The notes under the pieces were generated by a model. That model was not told where the DNA came from and did not search any database. It saw only the letters and a list, made by a program, of their open reading frames with translations. The position numbers and the translations under genes were made by a program. Below are positions 42,179 to 56,076 of a stretch of DNA of 64,000 nt, piece by piece. The DNA is taken from assembly GCF_009905375.1 (NCBI RefSeq), contig NC_133656.1, forward strand, positions 241,112,401-241,176,400. Direction: 5' to 3'. Source of the stretch: Apium graveolens (Eukaryota > Streptophyta > Magnoliopsida > Apiales > Apiaceae). The first letter of the stretch is position 1. Every line of letters begins with the position of its first letter.

Positions 42179-45100
42179 AAACAGGGAAGAATTCAAGATT
42201 TGGCCCTCCAAATTTGGCGGTCAATCAGTACGGTTTTCTTACTCCTATCGGTATGCACAATGACTTGGGTCTACCAAATGCTTTGCATTGATCAAACTAA
42301 ATGTATTTGTTTTAATATTTGCTTAAGTTTATATCATGTCGTGAATTCTTTTTATTAACTTCTAATTTTGGTTAACATTAACAATAAAAGTTCCCTGTTT
42401 TGATTTGAGTTTCTTCCTCAGATCTTAATACTGAAGTGGACTACTAAACCAAAATGGCAGTATCTAGGTTACATTGTTATATTTGATCTTCTCAAGTCCG
42501 GAGTCCCCCAGTTATATAGTATTTAATCAATATTTTGTGATTAATGATCCTTATTCTTTCTTGTCTTTTGAAATGATTATACTTGTTTGTGAATCCCTTG
42601 ATCCTTGTGTCCGATACTATGACATGCACATCCCCTCATCTGATAGGGGATTCTTCCTGAATCCTAATTTTGATTCTTTCACCACAATTTGTAATCAAAA
42701 TTTCTGTTAACCTCCTACTTTCCTAAAATTAAGTTTCTGTTTTTGTTAGTAAATACAAACGTATTATGCTGGTGTTCATTTTTGCATAAATTAAAATATT
42801 TTACCTGTATTTTATGTTTTAGATCAATAAATTATGCATTTGATTAAATTTGCTTATAGTTTGTGGTTTTTTTAACAAGATTGAATATCTGTAACATGAA
42901 ATCTAGAGAAAATCTATATTTCTATATATAGTGTCCCCCGCACCCGAATTCCCATATTATTATATTTATTTATTAGATTTTTGTCCACGCACCCAGCACT
43001 TCTGCACCCGTATCCTTGCTTGTCAGTTGCCGAAGAAATCTTTCATTGAACTAATGAGAAGATTTGCGCAGATCTCAAATATTTTGGAAATTTGAAATTT
43101 TGAAACCCAAAAATCTGGAAAATAGGCATTGTAAGGAAGTTCTGCAACTTTTATGTCACACGTCTTAGAGAAGTCCTACCCTTAAGATCAAGTTGCATCA
43201 CATCTCAATCAGAACATGATACAATTTATGAAATCCGCACATGATGGTCATTGGAATCATTTAAATGATTTACTACTTTGTTTGACAAGCTCAGCCTTGT
43301 GGTTTGTATTGGCTATTCTATCTATTCAAATGAGAATGTTGTGTTTTACAGTTGGTGATTAATGGAATTATCTTCTTTATTGCAGGAAGTATTATCTATA
43401 TACAAGTGGTTAACACCTGAGAAACTTACTATGAAAGATTCAAGTAAAGTTTGTGATGTACTTGTTTTGTTTGAGGTCATTTCCGCTCCTTTAATTTCCT
43501 TTTCTAGTGGTATTAACTTTGTAATGTATTTGCTTTATATGTTCGATTTCCTAATTTTCAAACTTTTTTCTTATCAAATTTATTTTTACTTATCAAATTT
43601 ATTATCTATATACATCAAATTTATTTTTACTTATGCAGGAGCCATAGCTGGTACTCTATGAACTTAAAAATTATATATGCAACTCTAATATCAAAGTGTA
43701 TTTTCTATTGAATGCAGTGTTTGGCCACTCACCCTCAAACGAAGATGCAGTTCCTTAATGGTATTTTTCTAAACTTTCTGAAAGCTATGTGACTGGTTTC
43801 TGTTAATGTATTCAGTATTTACATTAGTCTTCTTCAACATAGTTGGATGTATCCATAGTTATAGCTTCTTCTCACCAAATGATATAAGCTATATTCATTC
43901 TATAACTTTTGCTGATTTCTTGCTGTCTGATATTGCTACTTAAAGACTACACATGATATTGTCGAACTTGACGTGTTTTGATATATAAATGCATTCACTT
44001 TATATTTCAAGCTGGTATGATTTGTTTATGTGAACACCAAAGAAACAGGACACTGAGGTAAAATCAGGGATTCAGTTGAAGTTACAAGTTTGTTACATAT
44101 ATTCTGGGATGAGGATTTTGCAAACTTATTCAAATATTGTTATTAACTGATTTGAATAGGATAATTAAGGAGCTAGATAAGGTTAATTGTAGACAGACTT
44201 GTATTAACTTACTTTTGTCCTTGCAGTTCAGATACATTGTTACTTGTACCCTTTCTTGGAGACTGAAGAAACGAGCAAGCCATTCCAGTACCTAAGGCTA
44301 ATGAGCTTGGGGGTCATTGGTGGTCTTCTGAAGGAGGTACAATTCCACTCTAAATCAATACATGATACCTTCAATTTTTTATACTTTAAGCCATTTGAAT
44401 TATTAAAACAGCTAAGCACCAGTAACCTTGCATGGAAGTATTTTATCATTGCTAGTTGCTACCTGCCCTTTCAAGTTTCAGCTCTGAATTGAATGCAATG
44501 TTGAGATGAATTAGCTTAATCAGAACCATAGTTCAAGAAAATGTCCATTATTTCTTACCAGATTGCATATCAATTTGCTTTAATATGATCTGATATGCCT
44601 ATAAGGTTCTACTCCAAATATCATCTGAATCTTCTCTACTATGCAGGTTGGCGACCCTTCGACAAAGGTTGCTGTTCACTGTTTGCTTGAATCAGGACTC
44701 TTCCCTTTGTGTCTAAAATCCATAGAATATGGAAACGAACTTTCACAATCAGTAAGTGTCCATTAAAATTTGAACTCAACATTCTTTTGCTTCCAAGCAT
44801 TTTTTACTGCAATATATCACCTTACATGTAAGACAGTACAGAGTATGTAATCTGGTTACTAAAAATTTCAAATTAATCTCCCTTTCTAGTGTTTCTGCTA
44901 GATGTTTATTGAAAAAGGGATTTTTAGTTAATACTCCATGTTTCGTATTAATACATATCAAGTAGACTTGATGAACATCTAATATTTTGGTGTTGATGAA
45001 CATTAGTACCCAGCCATATATAAATCATAAGGTTTATATTGCATGGCATAGACTTGATCGTCCTAGTAAGAACCTGAGCAAATAATTCTGCAACAATTCC

Positions 45101-46128
45101 GGTACACCATCAAAATATAAATAGATCGACACCCATAGTTAATTGGCTCTTTAAACTCACTCTGAACACCTGTATATGGCTATACAGACTGCATCTTGGA
45201 TAATGTCAAGAATAATGATGCAAGAGCAGGGACTACAGTATTGCTGTGAGCCTGCAAACCGGTTGTGTGCAATCATGAAGGTTTTTAATGACGTAATTGA
45301 AAAGATGCAGGATGAACCGTCTACTACAGTTTTGAAGAATATTATTCAATGTTATGTCATACTGTCCGATGATCCAAGGTTAGCCAGCAACCTTTGTAAG
45401 CATATCTTCCAAGCTGTTGTGTGTTTCTATTGTTATATCGTTCCTATACTTATTGTATTATTGATTTAGTACTTGTGTAAAAAATGTCTCTGACCAAGCA
45501 CCGGATAGCTTGAGAGTGGTTTTATGTCCCTTGGGGCGGTCTGGTTGTTGTACTTAACAAACATAATTTGATGTGATTCGAATGCAGCAGGGGTTGTCTC
45601 CTCCTGAGAAGCTTCATTCCGCCAATACTGACGACTGCCCCATATATTGAAGCCCTTCGTGTAAGTCCATCCAGATGATCTCTTATATACATGTAAAAAT
45701 GTGGACTCTATTCTGGCACAAAAAGCAAATTTCACTACCAAAATCCAAGTTTATAAAAAAAGTATCTATATTACGCATAAATACTGGAGGCACACACTAT
45801 TTGCAATTGTGTATGCCTCAGCAACTTCTATGGGCATCTCTAGTTGCACAACAAAACCGACATCAATACTTCTAGATACACGACTCCTCGTTTTGAATAT
45901 TACATAATTTTTTACATGAGTTTTTGTCCCGAGGACAGAGTCACAAGTACACACGCTGATATATCTTAAATGTTCTCATATAATATCTAATTTTCTATAC
46001 ATATTATGCAGGCACGCCCTATAACCTTAAAAAATTTACAAGATTTGTTTCAAAAGCTATCGATGGGATGCGGGCCAAATGCAGAAGCGGTTGGTGATGT
46101 TGCAGGTTCCTCACATCTTGATCGCTAG
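42179..46128 (+). pseudogene. CNOT9/Rcd1-like gene, copy C (exon 1 deleted)
   Basis: Exons 2-9: 42179-42250, 43386-43475, 43718-43760, 44227-44336, 44647-44751, 45188-45378, 45591-45660, 46012-46128 (TAG). All splice sites and phases match copy A, and exon 3 has its full 90 nt. Exon 1 and ~780 bp around it are gone: the upstream sequence joins intron 1 at the 6-bp repeat TGACTC (42033-42038; parents 12647-12652 and 13642-13647). No start codon equivalent to copy B remains, and the TATA-like box at 12671 was lost too. Substitutions include H to Q in exon 2 and F to I in exon 8. A minus-strand Copia sits ~0.8 kb after the stop. It is a pseudogene unless an alternative first exon exists. Confidence 0.85.
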
Positions 46129-46916
46129 TTGATATTTGCTAGCTCTTTCCTTCCCTTATACAAGGGAAATTAAGAATTCTCTCATAGATCTCAGAAACCT
46201 TTTAATTTTAGCTATGATGTTAACAATATTTTTTGTAGAACAATTATATCTCCAAGTTGCAAAATAATACATGATAAACAATCATAAAATGTCCTATCGA
46301 GATTCATGTGGTTAGCTGATGATATTTTGGTGTTTAGTTTTCTCCTTTTACGCATTTTTTTATTTTCTTTACTCATCTTCTTGAATTACAGGCATGAACT
46401 CATTGAGTGTCACTATTGATCAACGCTCTCTCTGAACTCTGATGATTGAGATCATGAAAAAATATTGTTATGTTCAAAGATTAAAAAGAATAGATAAAGT
46501 ACATAAAATATTATTACCATTAATAAATTTCTTTATGATTTATAAACAATATGTTGAGATTTTCTAAACTAAAACCATCTATTGAGGACTTGAGATGTCA
46601 AGAAACAAAAATTCGTTTATTTGCATCAAATTTTCGGTCTCAAGCATGTAAAATAGCAGTTACATTTGAGACATCAAGACCTGTGCATCTTTTTCTAGCT
46701 ATCTATGTCTTCTATTTTTCCAGTTTGCGCAAATACACTAGAATCTTCATTCACATATTGCTGTGTGCGCATCATCAACCTTATAAAAACAAAATTGGCG
46801 GCTAACGAGTAGATGGGAAGAAAAATCTCTAGTTTAAATTGTGCAATTTGTTGATATGAACTTCAAGTTTCTACAACTGGAAGCTAAAAAGAAAGACATT
46901 GAGCTGTTGATTGTTT

Positions 46917-47501
46917 TGTTAGAAAACGTAAATGGGCTTACTTTGATTTTTCTACCTCACGACCAGGTGTATATGTGTGTGCTGTGAATAATATGAACAG
47001 GTGATGGTAATACAAAACACAAACAAGCTTTATATATATAATAGCTATAGCTTTTTAATACATGCAGAGAGAGCTTCGGCTCTTTCTTTTCCTCCGCTTT
47101 ATTTTGTCTGGTGTATGTCTATTACATGCACAATAACAGCCTTTTATAGGCTTCAAGTTTTCATCCTTACATCACTGCATACCTCATATTTTTTTATCCT
47201 TATACATATTAATAACCTTCCCTGTTTTAAGGCTTGATTCTTGATATTTGGTGGCCAGCTTTCTTTGTTTGCTTTGGTCGATAGACTCCAGTATTAAGGT
47301 GCATGATTTTCTTTGTGCATGGTTTTGTGTTTTTGACTTCTCTCTGTGCCTACCATATTTTCTGGATGCTAGTCAATGTCTTCATACAATATTCAACATG
47401 CTACTGCCAACCTAAATGCCTACCGCTTATTTTAAAATATGGATACACCTATTTGTAGTTATAACAACCACCTTAATTATTTGAGGGTTTGAATTCTAAC
47501 A
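46917..47501 (-). repeat. 3' LTR of Copia element C (585 bp)
   Basis: On the + strand it begins TGTTAGAAAACG and ends GAATTCTAACA. It is next to the polypurine tract, so it is the downstream LTR of this minus-strand element. Confidence 0.95.
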
Positions 47502-47510
47502 CTCCCCCTC
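47502..47510 (-). other. Polypurine tract of Copia element C
   Basis: GAGGGGGAG on the minus strand, immediately upstream of the 3' LTR. Confidence 0.9.
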
Positions 47511-50500
47511 AAACCCGACTCTGCATTCCGAGCTTCACTTTCATTTTTCCAAACATGTCTGGCTTCAACGGCTTTGTAAAAATATCTGCCAAATTTTCTT
47601 CAGTCCTGCAATGCACCAATTCCACCATTTTGTCGTTCACCTGTTCTCGAATAAAATGATATTTTATGTAGATGTGCTTGCTTCGACTGTGGGAAACTGG
47701 ATTTTTCGCGAGAGAAATAGCAGATTTATTATCCACATAAATAGTAACCGGATCATCCTTGGCAAGATTTAACTCGCCCAATATGTAGCCTAGCCACATA
47801 GCTTGACATGCGCATGCTACTGCTGCCATATACTCCGCCTCACATGTTGACAGAGCCACTGTCTGTTACTTCTTTGATGACCATGAAAATATTGCTGAAC
47901 CGATATGAAAAACATATCCCGAAGTGCTTTTCCCGTCATCCAAGTCACCGCCATAATCACTGTCTGAGTAGCCAACTAATTTTGAATTTTGAGAATGCAT
48001 GTAAAATAGACCATGATCAAGTGTACCTTTTATGTACCTCAAAATTCTTTTAGCTTCCATGAAATGATCTAGCTTCGGCTTCTCCATGTACCTACAAACC
48101 AGTCCAACTGCGTACATAATATCTGGACGAGTGAAAGTTAGGTACCTCAGACTTCCAACCAAACTTTTGAACAATGTCGGATTTACCGACTCCCTTGTTG
48201 AATCAATTCTGAGCTTTATACTTGCTTCAGCTGGCGTGCTCACTGGCTTGCATTCTTCCATTCTGAATTTCTTTAAAATTTGTTCCGCATATTTTTCCTG
48301 TGACATAAAAATCCCGTCTTTGCTTTGCTTTACCTCGACTCCAAGAAAGTACGACATTTGACCAATATCTGTCATCTCAAATTCATTAGTCATAACTTTC
48401 TTAAAATCATCAAACATACCAGGGTTGTTTCCAGTAAAAATCATGTCATCCACGTATAAGCACACGATCATAATATCTCCCCCTGAATTTGTTTTCGTGT
48501 AAAGTGCATGCTCGTAGGGACTCTTCACAAAACCATTTTTCTGGAAATATTCATCAACCCTTGTGTTCCATGCTCTCGGAGCTTGCTTTAAACCATACAA
48601 GGCTTTCTTCAATTTGTAGACTTTGTTATTCTGGCCTTTCTGAACATATCCTGGTGGTTGCTCAATATAGACTTCTTCTTCAAGATAGCCATTCAGAAAT
48701 GCAGACTTGACATCCATCTGATAAATCTTCCACTGATTCTGAGCTGCAATTGCTGTAAGCAGTCTTATGGTATCAACTCTTGCAACTGGAGCAAATACCT
48801 CGTCATAGTCAATTCCATATCTCTGCTTGTAGCCTTTAGCCACTAGCCTCGCCTTATATTTTTCCACTTCACCATCCTGATTTGTCTTTGTCTTGTAGAC
48901 CCACTTGACACCAATTGCTTTGTGTCCTTCTGGAAGATCTGTGAGCTCCCAAGTGTCATTCTTCTTGATTGCACCAATTTCTTCATCCATGGCTTTATTC
49001 CATTTGCTTTCTTCAGAAGCTTCCTCAAATGTAACTGGATCACACTCAGCCATTAAGCAAAACAATGAATAATCAAAGGTAGTTTGTACCGGACTTGTTG
49101 CTTCATATATATTATCCAAACTCCGCATTTTCCTTGGCGTTCCCCCTGAACTGCTGCTTCCTCCAGTCGATGGTGTCGATGCAGGAGTTTGGTGATTTGG
49201 ACTTTGGGGAGGAGTTGGATCATCATCTTCATCATCCTCAATGTTGGAATCATTACCGTCATCATCATCATCATTAAAGAACAGACCTGCAACTTTTCTT
49301 TCTTCGTCGCTCCATTTCCAGTAGTCTGATTCATCGAACTCAACATCTCGAGAAATGATTAATTTCTTCGTGAGGGGATTGTAGAGTCTGTACGCCTTGC
49401 TTCTTTTGTCATATCCGGTAAAGATGCACTTCTCGCCTTTATCATCCAGCTTCTTCCTTTTCTGATCTGGAACATGTGCATATGCAATGCACCCAAAAAT
49501 TCTGAGATGTCCAACAGATGGTTTGCTACCACTCCATGCTTCATTTGGAATTTTGTTTCTGACACTTTTAGTTGGACAACGATTCAACAAATAAACTGCA
49601 CATAGAACGGCTTCAGCCCAGAAAGTTCTCGGCATATGCTTTGCTTTGACCATGCTCCTTGCCATGTCAAGAATAGTGCGATTCTTTCTTTCTGCAATGC
49701 CATTTTGTTGAGGAGTATATGCTGCTGTCAACTGATGATTGATTCCATGTGCTCTGCAGAAGCTTTTAAATAAATTTGAAGTATACTCGCCTCCTCTGTC
49801 TGATCGGAGTACCTTCAAATAATGACCACTTTGTTTTCTGCCAAAGCTTTGAACTCCTTGAATTTATCAAGAGCCTCCGCTTTTTCTTTGAGGATATACA
49901 CCCAACTTTTTCTGCTAAAATCATCAATAAATGTTAGGTAATACCTATTACCTCCAAGTGATGGAATATCAAATGGACCAGCAATATCTGTATGGACAAT
50001 CTCCAATGGCCTTCTGGCTCTCCATGATTTTCCAACGGGAAAACTTTGTCTGTGTTGCTTCCCCTTAACACATGCTTCACATAAATTTTCTGGTTCATTG
50101 ATTTCTGGCAAGCCATCCACCATCTTTGTCTTTGACAACAATTTTAAACCAGAAAAACCAAGATGACCATATCTTAAATGTCATAACCACGAGTCATTTT
50201 TAATGACCGTCTTCAAACACCTCTGCATCTTCGTCTGTATATCAAGTGTAAACAAACGATTCATTGACATCTCCACATCTGCAATTAATTCTTGATCCCG
50301 ATTTCTGATGATGAGAGAATTATCCTGCATCTGTATATAATGTCCTTTCTCCACAAGTTGGCCAAGACTGATGATGTTACTTTTTAAAGCAGGTATATGG
50401 TAAACATCATTAATAAACTTTTTCTCACCATTCTTCAATACAATCGTAATTGTACCTTTACCTTTGACTGGAATCTTCGATGAATCACCAAACGTAACTT

Positions 50501-51602
50501 CTCCGCTGATGGTCTCGTCTATCTCCGTAAATAAATCTTTATGGCCCGTCATGTGGTTGCTTGCACCAGAGTCAAGATACCAAACATTTTTCTTGCTCTC
50601 CTCGTCACCTTTATAAGTGAGGAACATAGCAGTGCCAATATCTTTGTCTTCTTTTGCTGCTGCAAAATGACTTCTTTCTTCCACTTTCGGTGATCTACAT
50701 TCATAACTGAAATGGCCAAATTTATTGCAATTATAGCACTGAAATTGAGACTTGTCACCTCGTTGAAATCCTCCTCATCCTCGTCCTCTAAAATTCTGAC
50801 CACGTCCAGATGGACGATAACCTTCAGTGTTCTGGCTTCTGTTGAAGGACTGTCTTCCACGTCCTTTTCCACCACGGTAGCCACCTCTAAAGCCACCTCT
50901 TCCACGACCAGAACTACTACTACTTGAACTTTCACCAATGGACACCTTACTTTGCAACGCCTTTTCTAAATGGCTTGTATCATCATACTGGTTCATCCGC
51001 TGCTCATGCGCTTGAAGTGAACCAACTAGCTCATCAATGGAAATTGTGGACAAATCTTTTGACTCCTCGATAGAAGTAACCACGTAATCAAATTTTCTCA
51101 TCAATGAACGGAGTAATTTTTCCATGACCCGAACATCATCGAGACTTTCTCCATTTCTCTTCATCTCATTTGTCACTGTTTTTAAACGAGTAACATATTC
51201 ACCAATATTTTCTGAGGCCTTTATTTTAATATTTTCGAACTCGCCACGAAGAACTTGGAGCCGCACCTTTTTTACTTTCTCCACGCATTGGAATGATTTC
51301 TGCAAAATCTCCCACGCATCTTTTGCTGTTTTTGTATTTGAAATTTTTTCAAAGGTAGATTCATCAACACCTTGAAAAATTATGTACAACGCCTTTTTGT
51401 GCTTTTTACGGGACTCCTTTAACGCCATCTTCTCGGCATTTGGAAGTGCTGCTTCAGCGGTTGCATCTGCGGGCTCGTTAAACCCACTTTCGATAATATC
51501 CCAATTGTCGTAGGAACCGAGTAACACCTTCATTTGGATACTTCAATTCCCGTAATTTGTCGCCGTCAACTTCGGAATGTTGGGCTGCACCATATTCGCC
51601 AT
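47509..51602 (-). pseudogene. Copia gag-pol polyprotein with four nonsense codons and one frameshift
   Basis: Minus-strand frame from ATG at 51602-51600. Domains: gag (DELVGSLQAHEQRMNQY; Ser/Gly/Arg-rich tail), zinc knuckle CYNCNKFGHFSYEC (~50700), protease LDSGASNHMTG, integrase ([19 protein letters not shown]), reverse transcriptase ([14 protein letters not shown] block read [22 protein letters not shown] at 48442-48456), RNase H ([27 protein letters not shown]). Faults: stop in gag at 51543-51545, stops at 50775-50777, 50181-50183 and 47866-47868, and a one-base frameshift near 49820 in the integrase core. All four stops are explicable as C-to-T or G-to-A changes. It cannot encode its own proteins but keeps the ends needed for movement in trans. 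Confidence 0.9.
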
Positions 51603-51620
51603 TTTCTTGAACGGAACGCT

Positions 51621-51633
51621 GGCTCGGATACCA
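51621..51633 (-). promoter_or_regulatory. Primer-binding site of Copia element C
   Basis: On the minus strand TGGTATCCGAGCC follows the 5' LTR by 2 nt, close to the initiator-methionine-tRNA site TGGTATCAGAGC. Confidence 0.8.
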
Positions 51634-51635
51634 GT

Positions 51636-52220
51636 TGTTGGAAAACGTAAATGGGCTTACTTTGATTTTTCTACCTCACGACCAGGTGTATATGTGTGTG
51701 CTGTGAATAATATGAACAGGTGATGGTAATACAAAACACAAACAAGCTTTATATATATAATAGCTACAGCTTTTTAATACATGCAGAGAGAGCTTCGGCT
51801 CTTTCTTTTCCTCCGCTTTATTTTGTCTGGTGTATGTCTATTACATGCACAATAACAGCCTTTTATAGGCTTCAAGTTTTCATCCTTACATCACTGCATA
51901 CCTCATATTTTTTTATCCTTATACATATTAATAACCTTCCCTATTTTAAGGCTTGATTCTTGATATTTGGTGGCCAGCTTTCTTTATTTGCTTTGGTCGA
52001 TAGACTCCAGTATTAAGGTGCATGATTTTCTTTGTGCATGGTTTTGTGTTTTTGACTTCTCTCTGCGCCTACCATATTTTCTGGATGCTAGTCAATGTCT
52101 TCATACAATATTCAACATGCTACTGCTAACCTAAATGCCTACCGCTTATTTTAATATATGGATACACCTATTTGTAGTTATAACAGCCACCTTAATTATT
52201 TGAGGGTTTGAATTCTAACA
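51636..52220 (-). repeat. 5' LTR of Copia element C (585 bp)
   Basis: The + strand starts TGTTGGAAAACG and ends TTCTAACA. Same length as the other LTR. Confidence 0.95.
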
Positions 52221-52225
52221 TGTTT

Positions 52226-54010
52226 ATTATGCAGCAGGCTCTGCATAAAATTTTAACACTCATACATACCGGTACAATTGTCTATATGCTCGAAGAAACT
52301 ATCTGTGTGCTTGGTACTAGACTGAAAACATTGAAAATTGAAGTTAAAATGGCATATATAACAACCAAAAAAATTGCATATTAAACTGTTATAATGCTAA
52401 AAATTGCTGCATAAAGTTATTTAATGTATGACATATGTATAATATATTTTACATTATGTTAACATAGGCAAGAAGTTTTTACAGAGCGGGTTTATCACTC
52501 TCTTTTGCACTCACACATACACAACCACCTTATATTTCTACCTTTATCATCCAAAAGCGAGTTATTACTCTCACACCACAGGTGCCGCGGGGCTCAAACC
52601 CCCTCTGGTGTTGTTTTGCAAACACCCTATTTCTGTCATGAATGAAAATGAGAAGCTCTCAACTGTCTTAGAATATAGCTTGCTTGTCTTATGAAATAAA
52701 GTCCTAAACGTGAATTCTCTTTGAAAAAAACTCAACATTCCCTGAACCGAAACGGCAATTGTATAACTGCTTGACACCACACAGTTCATACACTATTGTT
52801 CTATTTGGTTGAAGGGAATACAAACAATATATTTGTTAACAAACTTCAATACAAAAGAAAGGTTGTAACTTGTAATTGTAAGAGGGATGAATATTGAAAA
52901 AAGACGAGGATGTGCAAATTGTTCATAATGTAACTAGGTAAATATACCGGGCTTCGCGGCTGTTCAGAGAAACTATTTAAAAATAAAAATAAAAAATATT
53001 ATTTGCAGCAATTTTGATGAAAATTAAGATTTCTAAAACTAAAAGAGTCACTAAAAATAATGTTATAAAAATATAACATACAATTGAAGAGTTGATGAGT
53101 GTACCTGAAATTTTAAGGAGTTATACACATTAGAAGTGGTACAATGGTACTTTATATTTTAATTTTATACTTTTTTTTGTCAGATGTTCCAATATGATAC
53201 TTGATAAATTCTTAAAACATGCCTTCTTTCAATTTAAATCATACATCTTTTTTCCAACTAACATTTCTTTATCCTTTCAAAAAAAATACTACTTATAATA
53301 AGATTATGCATACATCATTTATATATATATGTTTACTCTTTCATTGCTCTAAATATAATTTATCAAGCACATATAATTTAACCTATCTAAATAAATGTTG
53401 AATAAATTTAGTACCTAAATTACAATAGACATTTTGCATCATCCAAGTGTAATAAGAGAAGTTAGAACTCCATATATAATCCATATGTGCACATTTTTAG
53501 AATTAATTTTGTTTTGTAAATAGCAGATATCAACATGATTTTAGACCAAAAAAAAATTGATCATACTTTAATATTAAAATAATAAAAAATGACTGGATCT
53601 GAGAATGTGTTTTGCTAAAAAAAATTATTTAATATATAAAAATCTTATATTGAAATTGAGATGACTAATATTACTTCCCAGTTTTTTTTAGCATAAAACA
53701 ATTAATTTGAAAATTAGTCAGTCATCCATGTAATTCAATTATCTAGAATATATTGGAACAACCATGTACCTCAATAACTTGTGAAATTAAAATGTAGTTA
53801 TAGATGGGGACTTACATCTCCTCTTTAATGTCCAGGCTACAATTTTATATATACTATCACATTAAATCTTGAAAGAAACTCATAAACATCATAAAAATAT
53901 ACGCTGCATTTCTTTGTCAAAATTACCATCGTCAATGTACACAACCATATCAATAAGCTACTCAAAAACCAATGCACTTAAGGGCTAGATGGATTATTAT
54001 GAGTACCTAC
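52226..54010. other. 3' flank of CNOT9-like copy C after the Copia, non-coding
   Basis: AT-rich, with no gene. The SINE-like block is cut at ~52627, where ~95 bp present in A and B are missing. It lacks the unit B palindrome and shows the ancestral order at 52939-53003. Confidence 0.65.
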
Positions 54011-54188
54011 CCGAAAGCAGCATTTCAGACCTAAAAGCTCATACTTTCTGACTTCATCATTTTTTTGAGAAAAGAACTCTACCAACTTGCGATCTCGTTA
54101 TTTTCCAAAATTCTGGTATCTCATTATCCTTGAGATGCTCAAATGGATAGCAAACATGTTTAAATTTCTCGAACCCAAAATGAAAGTC
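54011..54188 (-). pseudogene. Exon-like minus-strand segment, unidentified (unit C)
   Basis: Counterpart of 24013-24190 with few substitutions. The donor side has changed slightly (GTAGGTAC for GTAGATAC). Same two-frame reading. Confidence 0.35.
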
Positions 54189-54779
54189 CTGCAATAAACC
54201 ATAAACAATTATAATATAGGCGTATGTGTAAGGGGTTAGGGAACGTAAGACATTGCCTTCTTTGTTGCAACATGTACATAATTTGGGATGTTATGCAGAT
54301 CCGCTAGAAGAGAAGTAGGTAACACAACTCATTTGTTCTCACTGTTATCCAAATTAAAAATCGAACCTTGTTTCATAGTGGGAGCTTTTGCAAAGCAACA
54401 AATTATTATCAAAGTAAAAGATAATTAATTATGTAAATTCTTGATTTTTTAAAGATTTGGTCATAGGGAAATGGTTGATAACTTGTAAACACCTATGTAC
54501 CTAAATTTTAGTCATTAGAGTAATCACTACGCCATAAGTGCACATAGGCAACCCCTACTATACAGTTGCATAAGGCCCAAATGGTGTTACATAAGGTAAT
54601 ATGCAACACCAAGGGGGGGTTGCCAATGTGGAAGTGGTCGTAGACACCTAATGCAACATTTTGTGCAACACTTGAAAGTATTGCATCAGGTGTATTTTGC
54701 AACAGTAAATCACCTATTGGCAACAACAGAAAGTGTTGCATTAGACCTGACAGGATAGTACACTTGGTCCTACGTGGAA

Positions 54780-54945
54780 ACTGACACATCAGATGCCATG
54801 TCAGCAACAGGGGGTCCCTAGAGCCACATCAGCATGCCACGTCAGCACGCCACGTCAGCTGGGTCTCATCCTGCCACGTCAGCATGTGGGGGCCCACAAT
54901 GCCACGTAAGCAGTGGGGCCCTTATTCCACGTCATATGTGGGGCC
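54780..54945. repeat. Left ACGTCA-rich subterminal repeats of Pack-CACTA (unit C)
   Basis: GCCACGTCAGCA-type repeats matching those near the right end, supporting that both termini belong to one element. Deleted from unit B. Confidence 0.75.
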
Positions 54946-55309
54946 CATATTGTTTATGCAACACCATTTTGATGCATATGGAACACTATTTTCATTCAAT
55001 TGCATCAGTATATACCACATTATGCAACACCATTTTTTAAATTGCAACAGTATTATAATCAAATGTAATACAGTGAAAAGCAATATGCAACATAGAATAT
55101 GCAACACTAGAAAACACAAAAATTTGGCCATAATTTGTCTGTTTTTACATGATACCTGCCATAAGTGGCATCCAACAAAAACAACCATATCAGGAATCCA
55201 ACAAGTTTTAAACATACAAAAAATACTAAAATACATACGCCCAATTCTAAATTTAAAACACAAAAAGTACATCAAATCTTTCTTCAAATGAACAAAGATA
55301 CCAAAGAAC

Positions 55310-55395
55310 TAAGTCACTAAGAAGTTGCGCCTTGAGTGCCTTGAATAACTATAGTACCGTTTTCCTCTTGATCACTGAAACCGTGGTACATCTTC
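55310..55395 (-). other. Short coding-like minus-strand piece in Pack-CACTA left arm
   Basis: Reads HGFSDQEENGTIVIQGTQGA followed by TS and a stop. It is preceded on the minus strand by AT-rich sequence. It could be the C-terminal exon of a former CACTA protein or another captured exon. Absent from unit B through the 650-bp deletion. Not identified. Confidence 0.25.
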
Positions 55396-56076
55396 GAATA
55401 AAAACCTTTTAAAAATAGACCCTAAGGCGATGTTGATGCAAGGAAGCTAAATGGAGCTTTAGCCTAGAAAATAAAAATGAATAGAATAACAATAACAAGA
55501 TTTGGGCCTTAAACTTAATTAATGAAAGCAGTTTGACTTAACAGGTCAATCACTCAATATTATGGTATTAATTGGGGCCTTAAACTTCCCATTATTAATT
55601 TACTACTTATTTAACACAACGCAATTAAACCCAACCAATAAAGTCAATAATTTCATTTTTAGAATTTATTACGAGCTATGGGCTATAAAAACATGCATCA
55701 AAAAATGTACTTCTACCGAGGAACAGATTGAGCATTTGCCCCAAAAAGACGCAAAACAGATAGTGTACAAAGCGTAAAAGATTTATGATTTATCTGCCAA
55801 GAGAGAATAAAACAAAGAGCTAAATACAACCATAAAAGCAACTGGACTCAAAAGGTAAATTTTTTTGGAGTCAATATAGGCCCCGACATTTCCTTTAATC
55901 AAAATTACTTGAAACAACTTGCAACTAGACCAAACAAAATTCATTCTAAATTTATATTTAACAAATTGATAATGTGCTATATAGTCTACATAGACATGCA
56001 TAAAAAATGTACTTCCAGCCAAGGTTACAGAGGAGCATGTCCCCAAAAAGACGAGAAGCAGATGAAGTAAACTTAC

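Larger units (their letters stand above)
46917..52220 (-). mobile_element. Ty1/Copia LTR retrotransposon, complete but mutated (unit C)
   Basis: 5304 bp on the minus strand with target duplication TGTTT (46912-46916 and 52221-52225), LTRs of 585 bp, primer-binding site and polypurine tract. The empty site is in unit A at ~5118 (ttgattgtttattatg). LTRs differ at about eight positions (~1.4%), mostly transitions, so insertion post-dates the duplication and is slightly older than the unit B Copia. It is a different family from that element by LTR and gag. Confidence 0.95.
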
